Assembly: GCF_907163125.1 (NCBI RefSeq)
Contig: NZ_OU015319.1
Span: forward strand, 1,116,001-1,180,000
Source of the DNA: Cloacibacterium caeni
GTDB lineage: Bacteria; Bacteroidota; Bacteroidia; Flavobacteriales; Weeksellaceae
Direction: 5' to 3'
DNA length: 64,000 nucleotides
Position 1 is the first letter of the stretch. Each line of letters opens with the position of its first letter. Below are positions 41,406-49,253 of the stretch, piece after piece. The translations under genes were made by a program, and so were the position numbers. A model generated the notes under the pieces. The model did not search any database. It had not been told where the DNA came from and worked only from the letters and a program-made list of their open reading frames with translations.

Positions 41406-43811
41406 TTAAAACTTAAAGTTTAACCTAACATTAAAAAATCTACCCGTTAATCTTACAGGAACTGGATAAATATAACTTGAATTAACATCGGTAATCCATT
41501 GATTAGCAATAGTGTTATTAATATTGAAAGCATTGAAAATTTGTACACCTAATGATAACTCTTTACATTTTCTCCAGAAATCACCTGTTGCTTTATTGTC
41601 TTTTTGGTCAATGAAAACTTTTTCTAAACCAATATCAACACGTTTGTAAGAAGGTAAAGTTTTAGTGTATTCATAAGGGTCTGCAAATAATGAAGCTCCA
41701 TTTGGTAAACCACTTGCAAATAATAAGGTAAGATTAACTTTCATGCTTGGGAATTTCGGCATGTAATCTTGGTAAAACATAGAAAATCTAAATCTTTGGT
41801 CAGTTGGTCTTGCAATATAGCCTCTTCCATCAATATTTTCTTTTGCTCTGGCATAACTTACAGAAATCCAAGAATCTACACCTGGGACAAATTCACCGAA
41901 CAGTCTGGTATCAACTCCATAAGCATAACCTTCTGAATTATTTTTTCCTGAATATCTAATTCTAACATTATCAATATAATACGGAATTAAATCATTCATT
42001 TTTTTGTAATATAATTCTGTGGTCAATTTAAATGGTCGCTCTACCATTTTGAACTCATAATCATTCGCTAAAATAAGTTGAATGGATTTCTGAGCTTTAA
42101 TATTTTCATTAAATGTTCCGTCTAAATCTTTGATTTCTTTGTAATATGGCGCTTGATAATAAATTCCTCCAGAAATTCTGAAAAGCATATCTGCATCCCA
42201 ATCTGGTTTTATCGCGAATTGTGCTCTTGGTGAAATTAAAGTCTCTTTGTTAAAACTCCATTGTTGCGCTCTTACTCCACCGTTGATGAACACTCTGTTT
42301 TCTTCCCAATATAATTTTTTAGAAAACTGAGCGTAACCAGAAATTCTCGTAGGATTGATTTCGTTATTTCCAGAAATATTGTATTTCAATTTTAAATCAG
42401 ACGCGTCTAAAACTCCAGGATTCAAATAAGTTCTCGGTGTACTGTAACCTAAAGAATCTACCAATTGCCATTCATTCGTAAGATCTTTCAGCATTTCTTT
42501 CTCGAATTTTGCACCTACTTCTATATCAGTATTGGCATTTGGAGAAAATTTTACTCTCAATTGACTTCCATACGTTCTTGCTAATAAATCATTTCTTGCA
42601 TGATCTATTTGTCCGCCTGCATCATAACTAGAATTCGGGTCTCCAGTCACAGGATCAAAGGTTTGCAATAAATAACCTGAAGCAATAGTATAATATTCTC
42701 TTTCTCTGTTTTGATAGGCAAAATTATCTAGCGTAACACTTAATTTTTTGCTTGGTTTATAAGTGATAGAAGCAGTTCCCATCATGTTTTTATAAGAATC
42801 ATCTTCTTTTCCTTCATAACCTACCAATAATTTTATCGGCTGTTGTACGGTTCCAAAATCTACTTCTTTGTAGTTTGGAATCATTTCGTAGTCATTTTTC
42901 GACCAATATCCTAAAAATGAAACCGACCATTTATCATTGATGTAATAATTGATATACGATTGAAAATCAAAATATTGAGGATTAAAATCTGTATCTTCAT
43001 TCAACGTATTCAGAACCAAATTGGTGTTTCTGTATCTTCCTGAGAATAAAGCAGATAATTTTTTATTCTTAGAAGCTAAACCTAGAGACAATCTTCCGCC
43101 AATAAGACTTGCCTCACCAGAGATTTCGGTTTTTGAAGGTTGCCTGTAATAAATATTCAGCGCAGAACTCATTTTATCACCATATTTCGCTTCGAAACCA
43201 CCTGCAGAAAAGTTAATCATAGAAACCATATCTGGATTAATGATGCTCATTCCTTCTTGCAAAGAGTTTCTCACAAGAAATGGTCTGTAAATCTCAATAT
43301 CATTGATGTAAATTAAATTTTCATCATAATTACCACCTCTCACCATGTATTGCGATGACAATTCTGCATTAGAATTTACCGAAGGCAAAGACTTAATCAA
43401 ACCTTCTACACCACCAGAAAGCGAAGCTACAATCTGAGCTTGTTTTGCAGAAATTTCAAGAGAAGTAAGATCGGTATTCTTTGGTTTTCCTTTTCCACGG
43501 AAGGTAATCTCTTTAATTTCTTTGGTTTTAATGGAAAGTACCATCAAAACATTTAAGTTTTGGTATCTTAATTTAGGATTGATTTTCTTGGTAAAAGAAA
43601 CATAAGATTCCTTTTCTGCCGTCAATACTTGTTCTGTTTCAGCTACGGGAATTTTAACAAAACCTTGCACATTTGTGGTAAAGTTTTGATTGTTATAAGT
43701 GACTTTTACATCAGAAACTGGACTTCCGTTATCGTCTAAAATTTTCAAATTAATTTGAGAAAAAATGAAGACTGGAAATGTAAGAACTAAGAATAATATG
43801 AGCTTTTTCAA
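41406..43811 (-). CDS. TonB-dependent outer membrane receptor
   Basis: The 801-residue protein has a signal peptide (MKKLILFLVLTFPVFIFSQ). An N-terminal carboxypeptidase-regulatory-like domain (~20-100: NLKILDDNGSPVSDVKVTYN) is followed by a plug domain (~115-230: SGGVEGLIKSLPSVNSNAEL, YMVRGGNYDENLIYINDIEI, GGFEAKYGDKMSSALNI) and a 22-stranded barrel ending FFNVRLNFKF. It is not a SusC-type receptor and has no SusD partner. TonB-linked receptors import siderophores, vitamins or oligomers; the substrate cannot be read. Its terminator was probably the hairpin now split by the IS element. Confidence 0.93.
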   Translation of the reverse strand: MKKLILFLVLTFPVFIFSQINLKILDDNGSPVSDVKVTYNNQNFTTNVQGFVKIPVAETEQVLTAEKESYVSFTKKINPKLRYQNLNVLMVLSIKTKEIKEITFRGKGKPKNTDLTSLEISAKQAQIVASLSGGVEGLIKSLPSVNSNAELSSQYMVRGGNYDENLIYINDIEIYRPFLVRNSLQEGMSIINPDMVSMINFSAGGFEAKYGDKMSSALNIYYRQPSKTEISGEASLIGGRLSLGLASKNKKLSALFSGRYRNTNLVLNTLNEDTDFNPQYFDFQSYINYYINDKWSVSFLGYWSKNDYEMIPNYKEVDFGTVQQPIKLLVGYEGKEDDSYKNMMGTASITYKPSKKLSVTLDNFAYQNREREYYTIASGYLLQTFDPVTGDPNSSYDAGGQIDHARNDLLARTYGSQLRVKFSPNANTDIEVGAKFEKEMLKDLTNEWQLVDSLGYSTPRTYLNPGVLDASDLKLKYNISGNNEINPTRISGYAQFSKKLYWEENRVFINGGVRAQQWSFNKETLISPRAQFAIKPDWDADMLFRISGGIYYQAPYYKEIKDLDGTFNENIKAQKSIQLILANDYEFKMVERPFKLTTELYYKKMNDLIPYYIDNVRIRYSGKNNSEGYAYGVDTRLFGEFVPGVDSWISVSYARAKENIDGRGYIARPTDQRFRFSMFYQDYMPKFPSMKVNLTLLFASGLPNGASLFADPYEYTKTLPSYKRVDIGLEKVFIDQKDNKATGDFWRKCKELSLGVQIFNAFNINNTIANQWITDVNSSYIYPVPVRLTGRFFNVRLNFKF

Positions 43812-43914
43812 AAGGTTATATTTTAAAGGATAAATTTATAAAATTTAATCAAATTGATAAAGAATTATTTCAATGGTAAATTTTAGTAATTTTTTGTGTT
43901 TTTTCGAAAGAAAA

Positions 43915-43936
43915 AACCAAGCAAAAATGCTTGGTT
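43915..43936 (-). terminator. Terminator of kdsA
   Basis: AACCAAGCA (43915-43923) and TGCTTGGTT (43928-43936); on the minus strand the stem is followed by six T. It begins 6 bp after the kdsA stop. Confidence 0.85.
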
Positions 43937-43941
43937 CAATA

Positions 43942-44754
43942 TTATAAGATTGCTTCTCTTACTCTGGTTAGTTTTCCTAATAAATCATCAAGCAAATCCA
44001 GTTTTAGCATATTTGCTCCGTCTGATTTTGCACAAGAAGGATCTGGATGTGTTTCAATGAAAATTCCGTCTGTTCCTACTGCAATTCCAGCTTTGGCAAT
44101 GGTTTCTATCAATTCTGGTCTTCCTCCTGTTACTCCTGAATTTTGATTAGGCTGTTGAAGAGAGTGCGTTACATCTAGAATCACTGGCGCATAATGTTGC
44201 ATGGTAGGAATTCCTCTGAAATCTACCACCAAATCTGTATATCCGAAAGAATTTCCTCTCTCGATAATCGCCACTTTGTCATTTCCTGAATCTAAGACTT
44301 TTTGCACTGCAAATTTCATAGATTCTGGCGAAAGAAACTGTCCTTTTTTCAAAGTTACGGCTTTCCCTGTTTTTGCTGCAGCCACTACTAAATCAGTCTG
44401 ACGAACCAAAAACGCAGGGATTTGTAAAACATCTACTCCGTAAGAAGCTGCGAGTTCTGCATGAGCGTTTTCGTGAATATCTGTAGTAGTAGGAATATTA
44501 AAATGTTCTCCTATTTTTTTGATAATTTCTAAAGCTTTTTCGTCGCCAATTCCTGTGAAACTGTCTACTCTGCTTCTGTTGGCTTTTTTAAAACTTCCTT
44601 TGAAAATGTAAGGAATTTTATATTTATCTGAAAGTTTTACAATTTTTTCGGCAATTTCAAATGCCATTTCTTCGCCTTCAATAGCACAAGGACCAGCAAT
44701 TAAAAAAAAATTTTTAGAATCTTTGTGATGAATTTTATCAAGTAATTGTATCAT
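43942..44754 (-). CDS. kdsA: 3-deoxy-8-phosphooctulonate synthase
   Basis: The 270-residue enzyme condenses arabinose-5-phosphate with phosphoenolpyruvate to Kdo-8-phosphate for lipopolysaccharide. Signatures: FLIAGPCAIEGEEMAFEIAE, FKGSFKKANRSRVDSFTG, TTTDIHENAHAELAASYGVD, IPAFLVRQTDLVVAAAKTG, VTHSLQQPNQNSGVTGGRPE and IETHPDPSCAKSDGANML. The product of KdsD, whose gene is 6.3 kb away, is its substrate. It lies 7 bp downstream of a small membrane-protein gene, likely cotranscribed. Confidence 0.97.
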   Translation of the reverse strand: MIQLLDKIHHKDSKNFFLIAGPCAIEGEEMAFEIAEKIVKLSDKYKIPYIFKGSFKKANRSRVDSFTGIGDEKALEIIKKIGEHFNIPTTTDIHENAHAELAASYGVDVLQIPAFLVRQTDLVVAAAKTGKAVTLKKGQFLSPESMKFAVQKVLDSGNDKVAIIERGNSFGYTDLVVDFRGIPTMQHYAPVILDVTHSLQQPNQNSGVTGGRPELIETIAKAGIAVGTDGIFIETHPDPSCAKSDGANMLKLDLLDDLLGKLTRVREAIL

Positions 44755-44761
44755 TATAACT

Positions 44762-45241
44762 TTAAATTTTAGATTTTAGGTTTGTGATTTGTTGAATAAA
44801 ATCTTCTGTATTTTCTGGTGAAAACATATAGATTTTCCCAGATTTCATGGTAATTTTTACTTTTTTATAAATATTGGTTACGTACCAAACATCATTGCCA
44901 TTAAAATAACCAAAATAACCAAAAACGCCTCCTGCTCCAAATGTTCTGATGTTTAATCCCAGTTTTTCTACTTTTTCAACATAAGAAATATCTTGGATTG
45001 AAATTTTAAAATTAACAAAAGCATTTTTTACATGGATTGCATTTTCACCCAAACTGATTTTGGGAATCATGAAATAAGCAAAAATAAAAGCTCCAGAAAG
45101 AATGCTACCCAAAGTAATTAATGCGAACTTAGGTGCATCTGTATTAAACATAAAAATCACCATTCCAATAGAGAAAAAAATGTATAAAATGGTGTAAAAC
45201 AAAGTCCATTTATCCATTTTGGCATTCGCAAATTCTTTCAT
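44762..45241 (-). CDS. Small membrane protein with PH-like domain
   Basis: With the start at ATG 45239-45241 the product is 159 residues. It has two membrane segments (LFYTILYIFFSIGMVIFMF, LITLGSILSGAFIFAYFMI) and a C-terminal beta-rich domain (ISLGENAIHVKNAFVNFKIS, IYKKVKITMKSGKIYMFSPE) resembling bacterial PH domains. The longer frame from a TTG at 45259 overlaps a TATTTTTG promoter box (45257-45264) and is rejected. It is adjacent to kdsA (7 bp), a conserved position in related flavobacteria as far as I recall, but no function is known. Confidence 0.75.
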   Translation of the reverse strand: MKEFANAKMDKWTLFYTILYIFFSIGMVIFMFNTDAPKFALITLGSILSGAFIFAYFMIPKISLGENAIHVKNAFVNFKISIQDISYVEKVEKLGLNIRTFGAGGVFGYFGYFNGNDVWYVTNIYKKVKITMKSGKIYMFSPENTEDFIQQITNLKSKI

Positions 45242-45266
45242 ATCATTAGCTTTAGGCAAAAATAAA

Positions 45267-45293
45267 AAATTCCGCTCAAAAAGAACGGAATTT
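45267..45293 (-). terminator. Terminator after the coiled-coil gene 45311-46090
   Basis: AAATTCCG (45267-45274) and CGGAATTT (45286-45293) with an 11-nt loop. On the minus strand the stem is followed by TTTATTTTTG, the last part of which also forms the -7 box of the next gene. Confidence 0.75.
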
Positions 45294-45310
45294 ATATTGA
45301 TTTAACATTT

Positions 45311-46090
45311 TTAGAATTTAATGATAGAAGCCATTTTTTCATTCTCTTCCATTACCAACTCATCGTCTACCAATATTTTACCAGAATGCTCATCAATGAT
45401 AATTTTCTTACGCTGAGCGATTTCCATTTGTTTCTGTGGCGGAATGGTAAAGAATGAACCTTTTGGCGCACCTCTTTCTAGACCTACTACTGCTAATCCG
45501 TTTCCAGAATTATTTCTAATTCTTTTGTAAGAAGCTAATAATCTTTCGTCTATTTTTTCTGCAAATTCTTTAGATTTTTCTAATAAATAATCTTCTTCTT
45601 TTTGAGTTTCAGAAATTAAAGCATCAAGTTCGTTTTTCTTGAAGTTTAAGTGACTTTCTAGCTCTCCGATTTTACCTTTCAACTCATCTAAAAGTTCATT
45701 TTTGTGAGCGATTTTTGCAGTAAATTCTTTGATTTTCTTTTCAGCTAACTGAACTTCTAAATCCTGAAATTCGATTTCTTTAGCAAGCGCTTCGAATTCT
45801 TTATTATTTCTTACGTTGTCTTGTTGAGATTTATATTTCTCCATCAAAGATTTAGAATGATTAATAACTTCTTTTTTGTTATTAATGTCATCATTTAAGT
45901 CTTTAATTTCGTTTTCGAATTTTTGTGCTCTCTTGTTAAGACCTTCGATTTCGATTTCTAAATCTTCTACCTCAATTGGTAATTCACCTCTTGTATTGCG
46001 GATTTCGTCTAATCTAGAGTCTATGATTTGTAAATCATAAAGGGCTCTTAATTTTTCTTCTACTGAAATTTCTACAGTTTTTTTTGCCAT
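45311..46090 (-). CDS. COG1579-type coiled-coil protein with degenerate zinc ribbon
   Basis: The 259-residue protein is a long antiparallel coiled coil (~10-190, e.g. EEKLRALYDLQIIDSRLDEI, KFENEIKDLNDDINNKKEVI) followed by the small C-terminal domain of COG1579 (KIPPQ-type: FFTIPPQKQMEIAQRKKIII). The usual four Cys of that zinc ribbon are absent: RGAPKGSFF and IDEHSGKIL replace the expected CxxC pairs. COG1579 proteins are conserved, possibly nucleic-acid or envelope related. It lies 4 bp downstream of the Nif3 gene, so the two are probably cotranscribed. Confidence 0.88.
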   Translation of the reverse strand: MAKKTVEISVEEKLRALYDLQIIDSRLDEIRNTRGELPIEVEDLEIEIEGLNKRAQKFENEIKDLNDDINNKKEVINHSKSLMEKYKSQQDNVRNNKEFEALAKEIEFQDLEVQLAEKKIKEFTAKIAHKNELLDELKGKIGELESHLNFKKNELDALISETQKEEDYLLEKSKEFAEKIDERLLASYKRIRNNSGNGLAVVGLERGAPKGSFFTIPPQKQMEIAQRKKIIIDEHSGKILVDDELVMEENEKMASIIKF

Positions 46091-46093
46091 ATC

Positions 46094-47191
46094 TTAAAAG
46101 AAATAATTTACAGGGTTGGTTTTTTCTGTGGATTTTGAGAATGCAAATGTAGGAAATTTTTCCGACAAAATCTCAACTAATTGCTCAGTAACAAATTGTT
46201 CTGACTCGAAATGTCCTATATCACAGATGATCATTTGGTTTTCGCTTTGGAAAAAATCATGGTATTTTACATCTCCCGTTAAGTAAGCATCACATCCAGA
46301 AGCTTTTGCTGCCGAAATTCCACTGACTCCACTTCCACCTAAAACGCCTACTTTTTTGATTTTTTTATTCAAAAACTCAGAATGACGAATCACTTCTAAA
46401 TTGAATTTTTCTTTCACGAATTTTAAGAAATATTTTTCTTCCATTTCTTGTTCTAATTCTCCGTATCTTCCTAAGCCAACGTATTGATTGTCATTCTCTA
46501 AAGCATAAAGTTGATACGCTACTTCTTCATAAGGATGCGCAGATTTCATCGCAGACAAAATCTGATTCTTTTTGAAACCTTCAAAAATCACAGAAATCAT
46601 TTCTTCATCAGTATTTTCTCTCACATTATAAGTTCCCAAAAATGGATTAGAACCTTCAATCGGTCTGAAAGTTCCATTTCCTTTCACCGAAAAACTGCAT
46701 TCATCATAGAAACCAATATTTCCTGCACCTGCTTCAAATAAAGCATTTTTCACCTTTTCTGAATATTCAGAAGGAACATAAACCACCAATTGCAAAAGAT
46801 TTTCTGACTTTGGCATCAGAATTTTTTGATTTTTCAAGCCTAATTCATTGCAGATTCTATAATTCACTCCGAAATAATCATTATCAAACGCTGTGTGAAT
46901 CGCATAAATCGCAATTTTATTTTCGATGGCTTTTAGGACTGCGCGTTCTACATAGTTTTTGCCAGTGATGGATTTTAACCCAGAAAAAATAATTGGGTGA
47001 AACGTTACAATCACATTACAATTCTTCAAAATAGCTTCATCTACAACGTTTTCTAGCGCATCATGACAAACCAAAACTCCAGAAACTTCGCGAGTTGGTT
47101 TACCACAAAGCAAACCTACATTATCAAAATCTTCAGCTTGTCTAAGCGAAAATAGTTTATCTAATTCTGAAGTAAATTCTTTTAAAATCAT
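46094..47191 (-). CDS. Nif3-like dinuclear metal centre protein (GTP cyclohydrolase I type 2 family)
   Basis: The 365-residue protein matches Nif3/YbgI: EDFDNVGLLCGKP, NCNVIVTFHPIIFSGLKSI (metal-binding His), AIYAIHTAFDNDYFGVNYRI, an inserted PII-like YqfO domain in the middle (~130-230: LVVYVPSEYSEKVKNALFEA, SAMKSAHPYEEVAYQLY), and the C-terminal KVGVLGGSGVSGISAAKASG with CDAYLTGDVKYHDF and GHFESEQFVTEQL. The frame extends to 47290, but a TATTTTTG box lies at 47225-47232, so the ATG at 47189-47191 (MILKEFTSELDKLF) is chosen. Function of the family is still uncertain. Confidence 0.93.
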   Translation of the reverse strand: MILKEFTSELDKLFSLRQAEDFDNVGLLCGKPTREVSGVLVCHDALENVVDEAILKNCNVIVTFHPIIFSGLKSITGKNYVERAVLKAIENKIAIYAIHTAFDNDYFGVNYRICNELGLKNQKILMPKSENLLQLVVYVPSEYSEKVKNALFEAGAGNIGFYDECSFSVKGNGTFRPIEGSNPFLGTYNVRENTDEEMISVIFEGFKKNQILSAMKSAHPYEEVAYQLYALENDNQYVGLGRYGELEQEMEEKYFLKFVKEKFNLEVIRHSEFLNKKIKKVGVLGGSGVSGISAAKASGCDAYLTGDVKYHDFFQSENQMIICDIGHFESEQFVTEQLVEILSEKFPTFAFSKSTEKTNPVNYFF

Positions 47192-47278
47192 TTTCAAATA
47201 ATATTTCTGAAAAATTAAGTCATACAAAAATACAATTTCATTCTTACTTTTATCTTCTTGAAATCTAAATATTTCTCT

Positions 47279-47286
47279 TATTTTTG
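47279..47286 (+). promoter_or_regulatory. Promoter -7 box of the potassium-channel gene
   Basis: TATTTTTG at 47279-47286 with a TTG 18 bp upstream. The longest open frame begins inside it (47284), so the ATG at 47332 is the supported start. Confidence 0.55.
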
Positions 47287-47331
47287 ACAAGAGGAAGCTG
47301 TCACTTGATTAAAACACTTAATTTTCTAAAA

Positions 47332-48168
47332 ATGCAAAAAAGAGAACATAATTTAATTGCAGAAGATACTCCTTGGAAAAAGAAAATTTTCAGGATTATC
47401 TATTTTTCTGATACTCCATCAGGAAAGATTTTTGACTTATTGCTTCTTTTGATGATTATCCTGAGCACTTTCATTGTTATGATGGAAAGTGTTCAAAAAG
47501 TAGACGAACATTATCATTCTCTTTTGGTAAGCCTTGAATGGCTCATTACCATTGCATTTACGATAGAATATATTCTGAGAATTTCTGTGGTTAAAAACAA
47601 AAAAGATTATATTTTCAGTTTTTTAGGCATTATAGATTTTTTATCACTTCTTCCGTTTTTCTTGAGCTTATTTTTCCCATTCACCAAGTTTCTTTCTATG
47701 ATTAGACTCTTGAGAATGCTAAGAATTTTTAGAGTTCTCAATTTATTAGATTACATGAATGACGGCCAATACATTGTTCAAGCACTAAAAAATAGTTCTA
47801 GAAAAATTTATATTTTCCTTCTTTTCATAATGATTCTAGTGACTATAATTGGTTCACTGATGTTTGTTATAGAAAACGGAAATAACGGATTTATAGACAT
47901 TCCTACGTCTATTTATTGGGCAGTTGTAACAATTACTACAGTTGGTTATGGTGATATTTCTCCAGTCACTCCTTTAGGAAAATTTTTATCCGTCATTTTA
48001 ATGTTATGCGGTTATAGCATCATTGCGGTTCCTACAGGAATTGTAACCTCTGAAATGAGAAGAAAAATGGCCAAAACTAGACTTTGCGACAGATGTGGAA
48101 ATAGTGAAAATGATGAAGATGCAAGATATTGCAAGACTTGTGGCGAAAAACTTATGGAATTAAAATAA
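47332..48168 (+). CDS. Voltage-gated potassium channel-like protein with C-terminal zinc ribbon
   Basis: With the start at 47332 (MQKREHNLIAED) it has 278 residues and six membrane segments. S4 carries regularly spaced arginines (MIRLLRMLRIFRVLNLLDYM). The pore loop SIYWAVVTITTVGYGDISPV holds the K+ selectivity filter TVGYGD, and S6 is LSVILMLCGYSIIAVPTGIV. The soluble tail ends in a zinc-ribbon, CDRCGN ... CKTCGEKL, which is unusual but recurs in related bacterial channels. It is divergent from the Nif3 gene. A role in potassium or membrane-potential control is inferred. Confidence 0.92.
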   Translation: MQKREHNLIAEDTPWKKKIFRIIYFSDTPSGKIFDLLLLLMIILSTFIVMMESVQKVDEHYHSLLVSLEWLITIAFTIEYILRISVVKNKKDYIFSFLGIIDFLSLLPFFLSLFFPFTKFLSMIRLLRMLRIFRVLNLLDYMNDGQYIVQALKNSSRKIYIFLLFIMILVTIIGSLMFVIENGNNGFIDIPTSIYWAVVTITTVGYGDISPVTPLGKFLSVILMLCGYSIIAVPTGIVTSEMRRKMAKTRLCDRCGNSENDEDARYCKTCGEKLMELK

Positions 48169-48173
48169 ACTTA

Positions 48174-48626
48174 TCATCTTCTAAATAGCCTTTCATCAAA
48201 ACTAAAACTTTCTATTTTCAAAATTTTAATTTGATTAAAATTTTTATGTCTCGGATTTATCAAATAATTAAATTCACCTTGAACCGTAGCAGAAGGAACT
48301 TTCAGTACCAAAAATTTCTGCTCTTTCAGAAATTTATCTCCTAACATTTGAGTAGAATTAGAGTGCGGAAATGTTTGCCAATCTTTTGGTAATCTTTTCA
48401 ATTCTAAAAAATCTTCATCAGGAACTTCAATATGTACCAATTGATAATCTTTTGGTAAAATTCCAAGCGGAACATGAACTGCAATTTCTGTAACGCAAAG
48501 CGCAATACTTTGAGAAGTATACAGCATAGCATTTCCTCTGCTATTCCACCTTCCTCCAACCAATTCAGCTCCTTTTCCAGATACATCATTGGCAAATTGT
48601 GCTTTTGAAAGTCTAAAAACAATCAT
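48174..48626 (-). CDS. RES-domain toxin
   Basis: The 150-residue protein is a RES-family toxin; members deplete NAD+ or ADP-ribosylate targets. Motifs: MIVFRLSKAQFA with the conserved Arg, GGRWNSRGNAMLYTSQSIAL with the RG/Y core, VTEIAVHVPLG with the Glu, and LVLKVPSATVQGEFNYLINP with the Ser and Asn-Pro of the family. The Xre-type antitoxin gene lies 13 bp upstream in the same operon. All expected residues appear intact, so the toxin is probably functional. Confidence 0.93.
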   Translation of the reverse strand: MIVFRLSKAQFANDVSGKGAELVGGRWNSRGNAMLYTSQSIALCVTEIAVHVPLGILPKDYQLVHIEVPDEDFLELKRLPKDWQTFPHSNSTQMLGDKFLKEQKFLVLKVPSATVQGEFNYLINPRHKNFNQIKILKIESFSFDERLFRR

Positions 48627-48639
48627 TTCTGAATCTATC

Positions 48640-49119
48640 TTATGCTAAAACACCGTGCTCAATTCTAACTAATTCATCCATTAATAAATTTATGCCAAAA
48701 GAATTTTTAAGCAAATCCCTTGGTATAATGTTTCCTAGAGCAAGGTTTTCTGTTTCTAGCCAAGTAGAAAAATTCTCTCTACTGCCGAAAACTTCTTCTC
48801 CTTTACTGTGTAAAATTTCTATTTGCATAATACGCTCTGACTGTAAAGCATCAAACGTTTTTGATTCTTTTTGGTAGCGAGATAAGGTTTTATTAGAAAT
48901 ATGTAAAAACTCCGCCCAATTTTGGAGCGTAAAACTGTATTTTTTTATAATATTTTCGAAAGCAGTAAAAGAAATCCCTTTATTAATAGAATCTATAATA
49001 GCAAAGACGCTTCTATCATCAATAGAAGTAAAACCTACTGAAGTACCATAAAAAGCGGTGGTTTCTTGCACAAGTTGCACTTCTTTTTCTTCTTGTGTAT
49101 AAAGTTTATTCTTTTTCAT
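48640..49119 (-). CDS. Xre/MbcA/ParS-type antitoxin (DUF2384)
   Basis: With the start at 49119 (MKKNKLYTQEEKE) it has 159 residues. The N-terminal half contains an Xre-like HTH (ITFTAFENIIKKYSFTLQNW, HISNKTLSRYQKESKTF). The C-terminal half is the toxin-binding DUF2384 domain (ALQSERIMQIEILHSKGEEV, FSTWLETENLALGNIIPRDL, GINLLMDELVRIEHGVLA). It neutralises the RES toxin encoded 13 bp downstream and probably represses the operon through two identical palindromes at 49144-49176. The longer frame from 49188 crosses the promoter and is rejected. Confidence 0.92.
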   Translation of the reverse strand: MKKNKLYTQEEKEVQLVQETTAFYGTSVGFTSIDDRSVFAIIDSINKGISFTAFENIIKKYSFTLQNWAEFLHISNKTLSRYQKESKTFDALQSERIMQIEILHSKGEEVFGSRENFSTWLETENLALGNIIPRDLLKNSFGINLLMDELVRIEHGVLA

Positions 49120-49135
49120 CTCATAAATATTTACA

Positions 49136-49143
49136 CAAATATA
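49136..49143 (-). promoter_or_regulatory. Promoter -7 box of the Xre-RES operon
   Basis: TATATTTG on the minus strand, immediately next to the first palindromic operator, gives a transcript start near 49129 and a leader of about 10 nt. Confidence 0.65.
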
Positions 49144-49176
49144 AGACTTTTGTCTAAAATTAAAAGACTTTTGTCT
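49144..49176. promoter_or_regulatory. Two identical 12-bp palindromes, operators of the Xre-RES operon
   Basis: AGACTTTTGTCT occurs at 49144-49155 and again at 49165-49176. Each is a perfect palindrome, and the starts are 21 bp apart, about two helical turns. They cover the region from the -7 box through -33, where a bound antitoxin dimer pair would block RNA polymerase. Confidence 0.75.
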
Positions 49177-49205
49177 ATTTTTTTTCAATAATAGTTAAAA
49201 AAATA

Positions 49206-49231
49206 AAAAACGCGCTATTTAGCGCGTTTTT
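49206..49231 (-). terminator. Terminator of the CFBP gene
   Basis: AAAAACGCGCT and AGCGCGTTTTT form an 11-bp stem with a 4-nt loop, followed on the minus strand by an AT-rich tract; 23 bp after the stop. Confidence 0.85.
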
Positions 49232-49253
49232 CTTAAATATATTGGGAGTAATA

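Noticed and set aside
48404-48622. 72-codon minus-strand open frame overlapping the RES gene
   Set aside because: It is an alternate frame inside the RES coding sequence; the RES frame carries all the conserved motifs.
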